Assembly: GCA_018818125.1 (NCBI GenBank)
Contig: JAHISQ010000112.1
Location: 62,001 to 126,000 of the forward strand
DNA length: 64,000 nucleotides
Source of the DNA: Candidatus Rifleibacteriota bacterium
GTDB taxonomy: Bacteria > Muiribacteriota > Ozemobacteria > Ozemobacterales > Ozemobacteraceae
Direction: 5' to 3'
The translations under genes were made by a program, and so were the position numbers. Below the pieces are notes generated by a model that worked only from the letters and a program-made list of their open reading frames with translations, was not told the origin of the DNA and ran no database searches. This document shows positions 14,725 to 23,329 of this stretch, one piece after another; position 1 is the stretch's first letter, and every line of letters starts with the position of its first letter.

Positions 14725-17220
14725 TTGGACAAAGAACTTATACAACAACTTTATAGCTCGAATGTAGAGTCCAAGAGGGCAACGGTTTATCGACTGTTGT
14801 TTGACCGGCGCCATGACCTGTTGCAGGAGCTGAAGAAGGCTGCAACATTCGAGAAAGACAATGAAATCGCTGTGTTCATGGTTCAGGTTTGCCTGACACT
14901 TGAGAATTTTCCGCGTGATTTTTCGCTTGAACGGAGAATCATCGAGCTGCTGCAGAAAGAGGGCGGTGCGGTAAGTGTTTCTGAGGAAATGTGGCGGTAT
15001 CTCGAAACTAGTGGCAGCAGTCAGATGATTCTGGCAGCGCTTGGTGCCATGGGTAATGCAATTCCTCCTGCGGCACAGGAGTTTATTGAAGCCTGTCTGA
15101 CGCATCTCGACCCGGAGATTCGTGCGTCGGTCTGTCAGAAAGCCATAAAAAGCGGTCGCCCGACCCATTTTGCTTTTGTTCTTAATCTCATTACTGACCC
15201 CGATCCAATGGTTGCGCAAACGGCTTTTTCGGTCATTAAAGAGGTTCCTGGAGATGAACTTGCCATAATCCTTGACTACGCACTTGGTTCACCCGATGAA
15301 TGGGTGCTCGATAATGTCGCGCCGTTTTTGCCACACATCATAAATAATGCGGTAAGAAAGGTGATTGCCAAGGTGTCATATCACAAGCACCCGCTTATCG
15401 CCGTAAAAGCGCGAGAAGCGCTTAAAATGCTTGACGCAATACCCTTTATCAGTAAGCGCAAAGCTGAGGAAGAGGCCGCCGCTGCTGCCGAAAAAAAAGC
15501 AGCAGAAGACGCTGATGGTAGCGCAGAAGAAGGGGAGATTGGCGAAGATGGCGAAAAAGTTTTTTCTCTCAAAGAACAGATGGAACTCAAACGCCAACAG
15601 AAACTCGAAGAAGAACAGAAGCGCAAAGCTGAAGATGAGGCAATGGCCGCTGAACTGGCCAGTGTAAAACCAGAAGATCTTGCCGAGCTTGCTGGAGAGA
15701 TCAGGCAATTCAATGCAGACCCTGGCACAGAAGGTGCTGATGACTCTATCGGTGAAATTGCCGATGAAATGATTGCAGACGAGCAGACTCTTGCTGAAGA
15801 CACCAGTTTCGAAGACGAAACCCGAATTCTGGATGATATCGAAATCAATGACAGTGAATTAGAAAAAATTCTGACATCGACTACGCCAGTTAAAGAAGAG
15901 CTTGTTGCATCTGCCAGTAAAGACGTGTCAGTAAGGGCGGAAGAAGAGGAAGTCATCGTTCTCGATCCTGATGAAATAGATTTCGAAAAGGTGCAGAGTC
16001 ACCTTGGTCCGCTTATTCAACAGACTCCACATGTTGTTGCCGATATAGAAACTGAGATAGAAACTTTTGTTGCTGATGATGAAGATATTGATATTCTTGT
16101 TGTCGACGAAACAGCAGTCACAGCAGAGCCTGTTAAATATGCCGCTGCGGCTGTACCTTCAGACCCTGAAAAAAAAGTGGAGCTCCCTGTTGCCGGTTCT
16201 AATGCTGGATCTTCGGTTTCAGTGCAGCCAGCGGTATCATCGCCTTCTGTTGTTCAAGAAAAGATCCCTTCTACTACTCTGGATGGCAAAGCTTCAACAG
16301 CTTCTGTGCCGGCAAAGCCCAATGCCGAAGCTGTTTCTGCGCCGACTCCAAAGACGCCACCGACTGTGCAGGGTGGGGTAGTAGCCCCAGTGCCGGCACG
16401 ACCTGTCCAGACTGTAAAGCCTGTGCAAGTTGCAAAGCCAGCGCCAGTTGCGCCGGGTGCCCGTCCCGTCCTGCCACCGGAAGCGCGGGAAATTGCTGCG
16501 AGGTACCCGTCTTTTCTTGTTGATCCCTATATTCAGCTCTTTGTTCCAGCCAGTAACGAGGCAAGACTGGCGCAGATTGGGCAGGTTGTCGATAATCTGA
16601 CCGCATTTCTGAACCTCTGTTACTTGCAGTCATGCCTGTTTTTTGCACCTGAATCTGAAATGCTTGCCCGTAGCATAATTGACTGTATAAAGGGCGAACT
16701 TAGTGGCCCGACAGCTTTACGCTGCCTGCATAATTTTGTGCTGTCGATGAAACAGGCGCGTGGCAATCCGGTGTTTTTTACTTTCTCATTGGCCAGTGTG
16801 CTAAGCGATACTTCTGATGCTAATCCGCTGATGATGATGCGCGAGCTCAAGGAATTTCTGCGCGAACCGGTTACCCCACTGGAAGAAAGCATTCCGCAGG
16901 CGATAGAGGGCGTGACCGAGATTTTGCGCGGAGTAAAATCAATTGTGAACAATTTACTGGTAATGAAGGCGCCGCCTGGAGCCAAAGAGCCGTTTGCCGA
17001 CCTGAGCGGTCCGGAAGCGCGCATACTGACAACAGATAAGAGGCCGGCGCTAGATTTGCCTGTGGGTGAAGTGATTTTGATTTCGCGTGATGGCAACGAA
17101 GCGCTTGGTCTTTTTCCGTATTTTAAATATGCCCGAAAAAAGATTGTTTTTGCAAAGCCCAGCATTGCAGAGCGAAATATTCTACTTGAGCGTCTGGAAA
17201 TCCCTGTTGAAGAGTTTTGA
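14725..17220 (+). CDS. Large HEAT-repeat protein with acidic/coiled-coil and Pro-Ala linker; role unknown
   Basis: An 831-residue soluble protein from a TTG start (weak ribosome site, so the start is not certain). Residues about 1-240 form paired helices of the HEAT/PBS-lyase type (for example AQTAFSVIKEVPGDELAIILDY). Residues about 245-310 are a Glu/Lys/Ala-rich coiled coil, and 310-470 are strongly acidic with repeated IDE/EDE patterns. Residues about 480-595 are Pro/Ala/Val-rich and probably extended. Residues about 595-831 form a globular C-terminal region starting EAREIAARYPSFLVDPYI that I do not recognise. There is no signal peptide or membrane segment. The layout suggests a cytoplasmic scaffold. 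It has its own promoter and a 106-base gap before the next gene. Confidence 0.8.
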   Translation: MDKELIQQLYSSNVESKRATVYRLLFDRRHDLLQELKKAATFEKDNEIAVFMVQVCLTLENFPRDFSLERRIIELLQKEGGAVSVSEEMWRYLETSGSSQMILAALGAMGNAIPPAAQEFIEACLTHLDPEIRASVCQKAIKSGRPTHFAFVLNLITDPDPMVAQTAFSVIKEVPGDELAIILDYALGSPDEWVLDNVAPFLPHIINNAVRKVIAKVSYHKHPLIAVKAREALKMLDAIPFISKRKAEEEAAAAAEKKAAEDADGSAEEGEIGEDGEKVFSLKEQMELKRQQKLEEEQKRKAEDEAMAAELASVKPEDLAELAGEIRQFNADPGTEGADDSIGEIADEMIADEQTLAEDTSFEDETRILDDIEINDSELEKILTSTTPVKEELVASASKDVSVRAEEEEVIVLDPDEIDFEKVQSHLGPLIQQTPHVVADIETEIETFVADDEDIDILVVDETAVTAEPVKYAAAAVPSDPEKKVELPVAGSNAGSSVSVQPAVSSPSVVQEKIPSTTLDGKASTASVPAKPNAEAVSAPTPKTPPTVQGGVVAPVPARPVQTVKPVQVAKPAPVAPGARPVLPPEAREIAARYPSFLVDPYIQLFVPASNEARLAQIGQVVDNLTAFLNLCYLQSCLFFAPESEMLARSIIDCIKGELSGPTALRCLHNFVLSMKQARGNPVFFTFSLASVLSDTSDANPLMMMRELKEFLREPVTPLEESIPQAIEGVTEILRGVKSIVNNLLVMKAPPGAKEPFADLSGPEARILTTDKRPALDLPVGEVILISRDGNEALGLFPYFKYARKKIVFAKPSIAERNILLERLEIPVEEF

Positions 17221-17288
17221 CCCTGGCAATTTGTTCGACACGAGAGTTTGCACGAAGATCCTTTCATGTCCCGACAACGATTGTGTAG

Positions 17289-17317
17289 TTGTTTACAGAG
17301 ATTTTAGATGATAAGAT
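17289..17317 (+). promoter_or_regulatory. Possible promoter very close to the start codon
   Basis: TTGTTT at 17289-17294, a 17-base spacer and TAAGAT at 17312-17317, with TG just upstream of the -10, predict a start near 17324. That is only a few bases before the ATG at 17327, so the message would be nearly leaderless. No Shine-Dalgarno sequence is visible. The match may be accidental. Confidence 0.3.
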
Positions 17318-17326
17318 AGTGGCGTT

Positions 17327-19024
17327 ATGACCAAGATAATTCGCTTTTCGTTGCCGGCTTTTTTCTGTCTGATCGCATCAATATGCCTTGCAGACGGAGC
17401 ATTGCTGGCTCGATTTTTTCCGGCAGAAAGGCCGAGTCGGCGCTGGCAGCCGGTATCTATTTATCCGCTGCCTTCGGTGAATCGCAGCGAGGTGGCTCCG
17501 GAGATTTATAACCAGGGTGTAGAGCTAAATAACAAGGCTCTAGAATTAATGCGCAGCAAGGACTACACACATGCAGTGAAACTGCTGAGTGAAGCCTGTC
17601 GTAAAGTTCCCGGCGAAAAGGGTTTCTGGAGCAACTATCTGGTCGCACTCAAGAACAGCAAAGGGCGCGAACAGGATGCGATAAACACAGCCCGTATCGT
17701 GCTGGCATTTGACGAAAATGATTCTCAGGCAGCTTTTATGGCCGGTTTGATCTATCTTAATGAACTTAAACGCCCTGAGCTGGCCATACCCTATATAGAA
17801 CACGCATTAAAGGTGAAGTCTGGTGACGTGGGCGTGGCAACGGCTTTGGCGACTGCGTTTGATCAGGCTGGTTATGCAGATAATGCTTTTGAAGTTCTCA
17901 AACAGCATGCACATCTTGGTGGCAACGATTCGTATCCTCTTTATATGCTTGGTTTACAGTATCTTGAGAGGCAAGATTACAACCCGGCAATCAGAGCATT
18001 TAACTCTGCCCGCCTTGTTGACCAGAAAGGCTTCGCTCATGACGCCTGGGTGCGGGCTAGATACTATGCGGGCCAACTGGATGGGCTTGAGAATGACTGC
18101 CGCGAAGTTTTGCGCCAGTTTCCGGGGGTGTTGAATCGGCAGAGTCTTGAGCGCATATTGTTTTCGCTGCGATCTGGCGACTTTCGTCTGGTCGAAACGA
18201 TCAATGCTTCAATCAATGCGCCATCGGCGCTGGATCGACTAGATTTTTCGGTAAAAAAGATTCCGAATATGGCTAATCACCAGCAAGTCGAGCTGATCAG
18301 CAGTGAGTTTATTTCGCGAGGTCGCTCATTTGAAGCCCGTATTGATACATCAGATGCTGGCAAATTCAAATTTAGCGTTCCCCGCGAAGTACTTGCGCCA
18401 GAATTTGCTCTGAGTCTGACTTACCGAATCAAGACTTCGGCAATGCTTGGAAGTCGCATGGTTTCAGCCAATGTTGCGGTTCCCGATCTGCGTCACCTGA
18501 CTCAGGATGTGTTATTCAGCCTCGACCACCCATTTGTGGCTGCTCTGTCGGACAGGATTTCGCAAATGCCGGGAAATTACGTGCAGAATGCTGCCACCGC
18601 CGTCGCCAACGGCCTTAAATACAGCGAAAATTTTGAAGATCACCCGGTTGAGTGGGCTCTCGAAAACCCAGATCGTTGCGACTGCACCGAGTTCGCGCGC
18701 CTTTTGGCTGCTCTCTGTCTCAAAAAGGGTATTCCGGCCAGAATTGCCACCGGCTTTTTGATTAAAACTGAGCTTCTTAACACTGATACTTCTATTGGGC
18801 ACGCCTGGTGCGAGGTCTTCTTTCAAGGCAAGGGCTGGGTGCCGATTGATCCGACGCTGCAGTCGAACATGCACTGGGCGTATTTCGGCAACCTGCTTAG
18901 CGACCAGATTCTGTTCGACTATCTTAACAACGATAAACGCACAAGAGTGAGCATAGATTTCGTTTCGACCAAGCCGGATTTAAAGGTCAACCTTAATAAT
19001 TCCTACCGAATCTCGCAATGGTAG
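17327..19024 (+). CDS. Secreted TPR protein with transglutaminase-like domain
   Basis: A 565-residue protein. It begins with a signal peptide (about 1-22, cleavage likely after SICLA). Residues about 60-260 contain tetratricopeptide-like helices such as YNQGVELNNKALELM. A beta-rich spacer follows (about 300-400). A transglutaminase-like domain lies at about 430-520, with its Cys in DCTEFARLLAALC, His in GHAWCEVFF and Asp in PIDPT. This is the Cys-His-Asp triad of the Transglut_core family. The domain may be a protease or cross-linking enzyme of the envelope; members are often uncharacterised. It is followed after 25 bases by a second secreted protein. A paralogous triad occurs in the TgpA-like protein at 52097. 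Confidence 0.85.
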   Translation: MTKIIRFSLPAFFCLIASICLADGALLARFFPAERPSRRWQPVSIYPLPSVNRSEVAPEIYNQGVELNNKALELMRSKDYTHAVKLLSEACRKVPGEKGFWSNYLVALKNSKGREQDAINTARIVLAFDENDSQAAFMAGLIYLNELKRPELAIPYIEHALKVKSGDVGVATALATAFDQAGYADNAFEVLKQHAHLGGNDSYPLYMLGLQYLERQDYNPAIRAFNSARLVDQKGFAHDAWVRARYYAGQLDGLENDCREVLRQFPGVLNRQSLERILFSLRSGDFRLVETINASINAPSALDRLDFSVKKIPNMANHQQVELISSEFISRGRSFEARIDTSDAGKFKFSVPREVLAPEFALSLTYRIKTSAMLGSRMVSANVAVPDLRHLTQDVLFSLDHPFVAALSDRISQMPGNYVQNAATAVANGLKYSENFEDHPVEWALENPDRCDCTEFARLLAALCLKKGIPARIATGFLIKTELLNTDTSIGHAWCEVFFQGKGWVPIDPTLQSNMHWAYFGNLLSDQILFDYLNNDKRTRVSIDFVSTKPDLKVNLNNSYRISQW

Positions 19025-19049
19025 CGGGCAGATAATTTTGGAGACAACC

Positions 19050-19874
19050 GTGAAAATATACACAAATCGAACTATGCGCTTTTGCGTAGCGGCTTTGGTT
19101 TTGATTTTATGCCTTCAGATGCCGGTTTTTGCCTGGCAGTTTTATGATGGAAGTGATATCGCGGCTCTGGAGCCTGGATATGCCCTTCTTGAGCCAGACA
19201 ACTGGAATCGAGAAGATCTCTACGCAATGCGCCAGAAAGGTATAACTACTCTGGCCTGGCTCAACCTGAGTCAGATCGAAGAGAATCGGTTGATACCATT
19301 AGATATTAAAGACAAGGATTACGTTATATCCGGGCGTTATCTGCCGGAAGGCAAGAAGCTCGCTGTTTTTTATTCGCAGAGTTTCAGAGATCTTCTCAGA
19401 TTGCGTCTGCGAGAATATCTTCTCAAGGGATTTGCAGGAGTGGTTTTTGCCAAAGTCGGCTATTATGATAAGCTGTCAAACAGCCCGATAAACCGCAGTG
19501 AAATGTGGCGACTTGTCACGGATTTGGCCGTAGAGGCACGTAGACTCAGCTCTTCAGCACTTGTTGTTGTCCATGACGCCAGCTGTTTTTTTGACGAAAT
19601 CAGGCAAACACCAATTATATCTGGAGTTGTCGAGGAAGGCCTGTACTTTGGCAAACAGGGGCGACAGGTTCGCGCCTGGGATCGAGAAAAAAGACTGAAC
19701 ACACTTATAAAACTCAAAGAGAATGACAAGCTGATATTACTGGCCGAAGATGCGCGCACTGAAAAGCGCCGTCAGTTCTCTTCCTCTGAGAGCCAGAAAC
19801 ATGGTTTTGATTCAGCATTTGCACAGTTACCAATGATTATTGAAAGGAAGGTTACAGATGGTTCAAAGAAATGA
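19050..19874 (+). CDS. Secreted TIM-barrel-like protein, distantly GH114/TM1410-like
   Basis: About 274 residues from GTG 19050, chosen because GGAG sits six bases upstream; a TTG at 19038 would add four codons. A signal peptide (about 1-28) ends in MPVFA. The pattern of a strand YALLEPDNW, then GITTLAWLNLSQIEE, VISGRY, and GFAGVVFAKVGYYD recalls the TM1410 / endo-alpha-1,4-polygalactosaminidase barrel. In that family the last strand normally carries a catalytic Asp (GVFLD-type), which here reads FAKVG. So this may be a non-catalytic or divergent member. It is coupled to the Nif3 gene (17-base overlap). Family placement is tentative. Confidence 0.55.
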   Translation: MKIYTNRTMRFCVAALVLILCLQMPVFAWQFYDGSDIAALEPGYALLEPDNWNREDLYAMRQKGITTLAWLNLSQIEENRLIPLDIKDKDYVISGRYLPEGKKLAVFYSQSFRDLLRLRLREYLLKGFAGVVFAKVGYYDKLSNSPINRSEMWRLVTDLAVEARRLSSSALVVVHDASCFFDEIRQTPIISGVVEEGLYFGKQGRQVRAWDREKRLNTLIKLKENDKLILLAEDARTEKRRQFSSSESQKHGFDSAFAQLPMIIERKVTDGSKK

Positions 19875-20625
19875 AATAGTAAAATATCTCAACGAAGTGT
19901 TCGCAGAGGTCAGCTTTCCTGATTATTCCTATAATGGTCTGCAGTTTGAGGGCAGTTCAACGGTTAAAAAAATCGCTGCCGGAGTTGATGGCACTAATGA
20001 GTTTTTTGCCGAAGCCATCAAACAGGGTGCCGACTTTGCTCTAGTGCACCACGGACTGTTCTGGAAAGGCGCCGAATGGACACGTCTTGACCGCATAAAT
20101 CAGATGCTTTTTAAAACTCTGCTTTCTGGCAATCTCAATCTTTTTGCCATGCATCTGCCACTTGACGCGCACCCACAATTTGGTAATAACGCGATAATTG
20201 CGAAATTGCTCAAAGCCGAAGTATTTGCGCCGTTTGGCGGCAGCAGAGGCAATGCAGTAGGGGTTCTTGCCCGCCTGAAATCACCGGTCAGTCTGGCAGA
20301 ACTCAATAAGCGCATAGAAAAAGAAATTGGGCCGATCGCCACTCAACTGGACTTTGGCAAAAAAAAGGTGCAGACACTCGGCATTCTTTCTGGTGGCGGA
20401 TGGAGCTCAGTTAACGACCCGCTGGTTTATGATGGTGAAGTTGATGTGATTCTGACCGGCGAAATAGTTCATCAGGCAGTTGCTTCTTGTCGTGATCGGA
20501 AGATCAACATGATCTCGGCTGGCCACTATGCGACCGAAGTCTTTGGTGCCCGCGAACTGGGCCGCCATATTGCCGAAAAATTTGGCCTCGGATTTACCTT
20601 TATCGATTTGCCAACCGGTCTTTAA
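19858..20625 (+). CDS. Nif3-like dinuclear metal-centre protein
   Basis: A 255-residue member of the Nif3/YbgI (DUF34) family. It contains the conserved FPDYSYNGLQFEG, a HHGLFWKG metal-binding His pair, AMHLPLDAHP and a C-terminal GHYATEVFGARELG with its His. Family proteins bind two metal ions and form hexameric rings. They are often linked to GTP cyclohydrolase-like or repair roles, but the true function is not firmly known. The start is ATG 19858, behind AAGGAAGG; the longer frame from 19840 adds six residues and lacks that spacing. It ends 11 bases from the convergent dsbD. Confidence 0.9.
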   Translation: MVQRNEIVKYLNEVFAEVSFPDYSYNGLQFEGSSTVKKIAAGVDGTNEFFAEAIKQGADFALVHHGLFWKGAEWTRLDRINQMLFKTLLSGNLNLFAMHLPLDAHPQFGNNAIIAKLLKAEVFAPFGGSRGNAVGVLARLKSPVSLAELNKRIEKEIGPIATQLDFGKKKVQTLGILSGGGWSSVNDPLVYDGEVDVILTGEIVHQAVASCRDRKINMISAGHYATEVFGARELGRHIAEKFGLGFTFIDLPTGL

Positions 20626-20636
20626 CAAGGCTTTAA

Positions 20637-22448
20637 TTACAAAACAGAACGGATTTTCTTTTCGAGCTGGTCGGGTGAGATGTAGCCGACTACGCGCATG
20701 TTCTGCATTTCTTTGCCGTCCGGGCCGATAAACAGCATAGTAGGCAGACCGACTATGCCATACTGTTTTAGGATGGTGTTCACTTCGTCGTCAGGACTGG
20801 TTGCATCGATTTTAACTGTGATTATACGCTTGAGCAGGGGCCCGATTGTTGCATGCGGGAAAACGTTGAGTTCGAGATCCTTGCAGACGGAACACCATTC
20901 GGCTCTGAAATCCACGAAAACGGTTTTTCCGGTTTGAGCAGACTCGGCGAGGGCTCGCTTCAGGTCATGTTGCCAGAAAATTTCGGCCTGATCGACCTGT
21001 TTTTCGGCAGTTGATTTTGGCAGACAGAGACAACCCCACTGTGAAGCAGCGCTTATTGCAAAGGCGCAGGCCACAGCAACAGCTACCACTGCGAAGCTTT
21101 TTAAAACGCGAGGTTGCATGCCGGCGTTTTCGGGGATGGTTGTGAACAGTCCAAGAAATGCCGCAAAGGAACCAAGTAGTGCTGCCGTCCCTAGCTCTGC
21201 CAACGCAATGCCAAGCAGGGGTTTGGCAAAGTAAAGTGCAGCTGCAAGTAGTAGAAACCCGTAGAATTCTTTGACCCGGTTCATCCATTCGCCAGCTTTC
21301 GGCAGAGCATTCATTGAGCCTGAAAAAGCGCCAATAAGAAGTAATGGTACACTCATTCCCCAGGCAAAGAGCAGCAGCATGAAAAACCCGAGAATCTGGC
21401 TGCCAGTTGAGGCGATAAATGCGAGAATGCCGGCGAGTGGTGCTGCTACGCATGGCGATGCCATGAGGCCAGAAATCATGCCCATGAAGAAAATGCCGAG
21501 AAGCCCGGTTTTTTTGATGCCGCTAAGGCGGTTGCGCAAACTGGCTGGGGCCTGGATGAGTATCAGGTCAAACATTGAAAGAGCAAGCAGGAAAAAGATT
21601 ATCGAAACAAGTCCCTGGAAAATGCTACCTTGAATAAAACCCCTTATCTGAGCGCCAAAGGTGGCAGCTGCAAGGCCGAGCAGGGCGTAGGTAAGCGAAA
21701 GTCCGGCTACATAGATTGTTGTCAGCGCCAGGCCCCTTAAAAAGCTGAGGTTTTCGTTGCGGCTTCCGATAATCGAAAGTGTGATCGGGATCATCGGGTA
21801 AACACAGGGAGTCAGGCTGACCAGGAGTCCGCCTAGAAATGCCAGCAGCAGAACCCAGTAAATGCCCTTATTGGCAAGTGCTGCTGAAAAATCGACCATG
21901 TCTTGTGACATCTCAATACTAACCGGTGCAGAGGTTGTCAGGGGTGAGGCCGGTGGTGCTGGTGAATCAGCAGACTTATTTGTAGAGCTCTCTTTAGAAT
22001 CGCTGGCATTAGCTGTATCTGGCTGCAATGGCGGGTTGAAAGCCAGGTTGAACTTTCTGGTGGTAGGCATGAAGCAGGTCATTTCGGCGCATCCCTGATA
22101 ACCAAGAGTGAGTTCGAATGAGCTTACTGGTTCGTTGGCAACCAGTTTAGCCTTTATCTGGTGACTCCCAGTCGGATATACTTCGACCATATCGTCGCCG
22201 AAGGGATCCTTTTTTTCGGTAACCGTTGGCCATTCAACTTCAAGGGTACCAATGGAGCTTTTAAGGCTGAGGTGTTTGCGATACAGCATGTGACCTGGTG
22301 AAACGCGAACATCAATGACGATTTTTCCCTGTTGTTGGTCGCTGATCTGCGCCGAAAAATTAAAATTGGGATCAAAGCCGGCCGATGCGCTTATACTAAG
22401 CAGTAGAAAAGCAGAAAGCAGGAAGATTGTTTTGAAGAAAAAATTCAT
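20637..22448 (-). CDS. dsbD: Thiol:disulfide interchange protein DsbD
   Basis: A full-length three-domain DsbD of 603 residues. After a signal peptide (about 1-23) comes the periplasmic alpha domain with two Cys (GCAEMTCFMPTTRKF). A polytopic beta domain of about eight helices follows, with its Cys pair in SLTPCVYPMIPITL and SPCVAAPLAG. It ends in a thioredoxin-like gamma domain with WCSVCK. The protein carries electrons from cytoplasmic thioredoxin to periplasmic substrates such as DsbC or cytochrome c maturation proteins; none of these is nearby. AGGAG stands about seven bases before the ATG. It is the last gene of a probable seven-gene minus-strand operon. Confidence 0.95.
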   Translation of the reverse strand: MNFFFKTIFLLSAFLLLSISASAGFDPNFNFSAQISDQQQGKIVIDVRVSPGHMLYRKHLSLKSSIGTLEVEWPTVTEKKDPFGDDMVEVYPTGSHQIKAKLVANEPVSSFELTLGYQGCAEMTCFMPTTRKFNLAFNPPLQPDTANASDSKESSTNKSADSPAPPASPLTTSAPVSIEMSQDMVDFSAALANKGIYWVLLLAFLGGLLVSLTPCVYPMIPITLSIIGSRNENLSFLRGLALTTIYVAGLSLTYALLGLAAATFGAQIRGFIQGSIFQGLVSIIFFLLALSMFDLILIQAPASLRNRLSGIKKTGLLGIFFMGMISGLMASPCVAAPLAGILAFIASTGSQILGFFMLLLFAWGMSVPLLLIGAFSGSMNALPKAGEWMNRVKEFYGFLLLAAALYFAKPLLGIALAELGTAALLGSFAAFLGLFTTIPENAGMQPRVLKSFAVVAVAVACAFAISAASQWGCLCLPKSTAEKQVDQAEIFWQHDLKRALAESAQTGKTVFVDFRAEWCSVCKDLELNVFPHATIGPLLKRIITVKIDATSPDDEVNTILKQYGIVGLPTMLFIGPDGKEMQNMRVVGYISPDQLEKKIRSVL

Positions 22449-22462
22449 TGGATCACTCCTGA

Positions 22463-23326
22463 TCAGCCCCAGTTCATTTTTTTACGCAGGACTTCAAAAA
22501 AGTTGCGCGATTTAAATACGACTATGCGCCCAAGTTCCAGGGCCCGGGTAATTTCGATTTCGTCACCATCCTGCAGCTGAAAGCTTTCCTGACCGTCGAG
22601 AACCAGATCAACCTTGGAGTGTCTGCAATCGAGAAGCGCGTTAAGTGTTTCCTGGTCCGAGGTGATTACTGGTCTGGCACTCAGGGTGTGGCAGTTGAGC
22701 GGACAGAGAATAATAACATTTACCCATGGCGGCACAATTGGGCCGCCAGCCGAGAGAGAGTAGGCGGTCGATCCGGTTGGGGTCGAAAAGATCAGGCCAT
22801 CACCGTGATAGGTATTTACCAGGCTTCCCGAAATTGAAACCTTTATGTTGATAACTCGCAACATCGGTTCTTTTTGGATGACAACATCGTTGAGCGCGAT
22901 CCCACAAAAAACCTTGCGATTGGCGCGCCTGACACGTGCTTTAAGCATCATGCGGTTTTCAATTTTGAATTTGCCATCTCTTATTTTTTCAAGTGTGTGT
23001 ATTGCATTTTTGGGGTCCTCGAGTGTCAAAAAACCGAGGTGCCCAAGATTTATACCGGCAATCGGTATCCCGTCAGCAGCAAAAAGCCGTGCAGTCTGCA
23101 GAATAGACCCATCACCTCCCAATACAACGATCAGATCAACTTCAGAAGCCATGTCTTTGGGGTTTAGCCCAAGTTCTGGTCTGCCGATTTTTTTTGCCAT
23201 GCGCCTGGTAAGTCGGGCGCTGATATCATTATCTTCTGCCCATTGCAAAAGTGTTACCAACAGGGGTGGCAACGATTCTCTGGTGGGATGGCAGATAAAA
23301 GCCAGTTTTTTAATGGGCTTTTTCAT
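22463..23326 (-). CDS. nadK: NAD kinase
   Basis: A 287-residue ATP-NAD kinase, making NADP+ from NAD+. It shows the GGDGS nucleotide motif (in VVLGGDGSILQ), GINLGHLGFLT, the NE/ND-type FCGIALNDVVI, DGLIFSTPTGSTAY and SLSAGGPI. Length and motif order are standard. It lies 14 bases upstream of dsbD and 3 bases after a TPR gene. NADPH supply and periplasmic reduction by DsbD are linked through thioredoxin reductase, so a shared redox theme is possible but not proved by adjacency. Confidence 0.95.
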   Translation of the reverse strand: MKKPIKKLAFICHPTRESLPPLLVTLLQWAEDNDISARLTRRMAKKIGRPELGLNPKDMASEVDLIVVLGGDGSILQTARLFAADGIPIAGINLGHLGFLTLEDPKNAIHTLEKIRDGKFKIENRMMLKARVRRANRKVFCGIALNDVVIQKEPMLRVINIKVSISGSLVNTYHGDGLIFSTPTGSTAYSLSAGGPIVPPWVNVIILCPLNCHTLSARPVITSDQETLNALLDCRHSKVDLVLDGQESFQLQDGDEIEITRALELGRIVVFKSRNFFEVLRKKMNWG

Positions 23327-23329
23327 GGC

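Noticed and set aside
15381..15956. 191-codon Ser-rich frame on the minus strand
   Set aside because: It is the complement of the acidic and coiled-coil codons of the HEAT-repeat gene; composition explains it.
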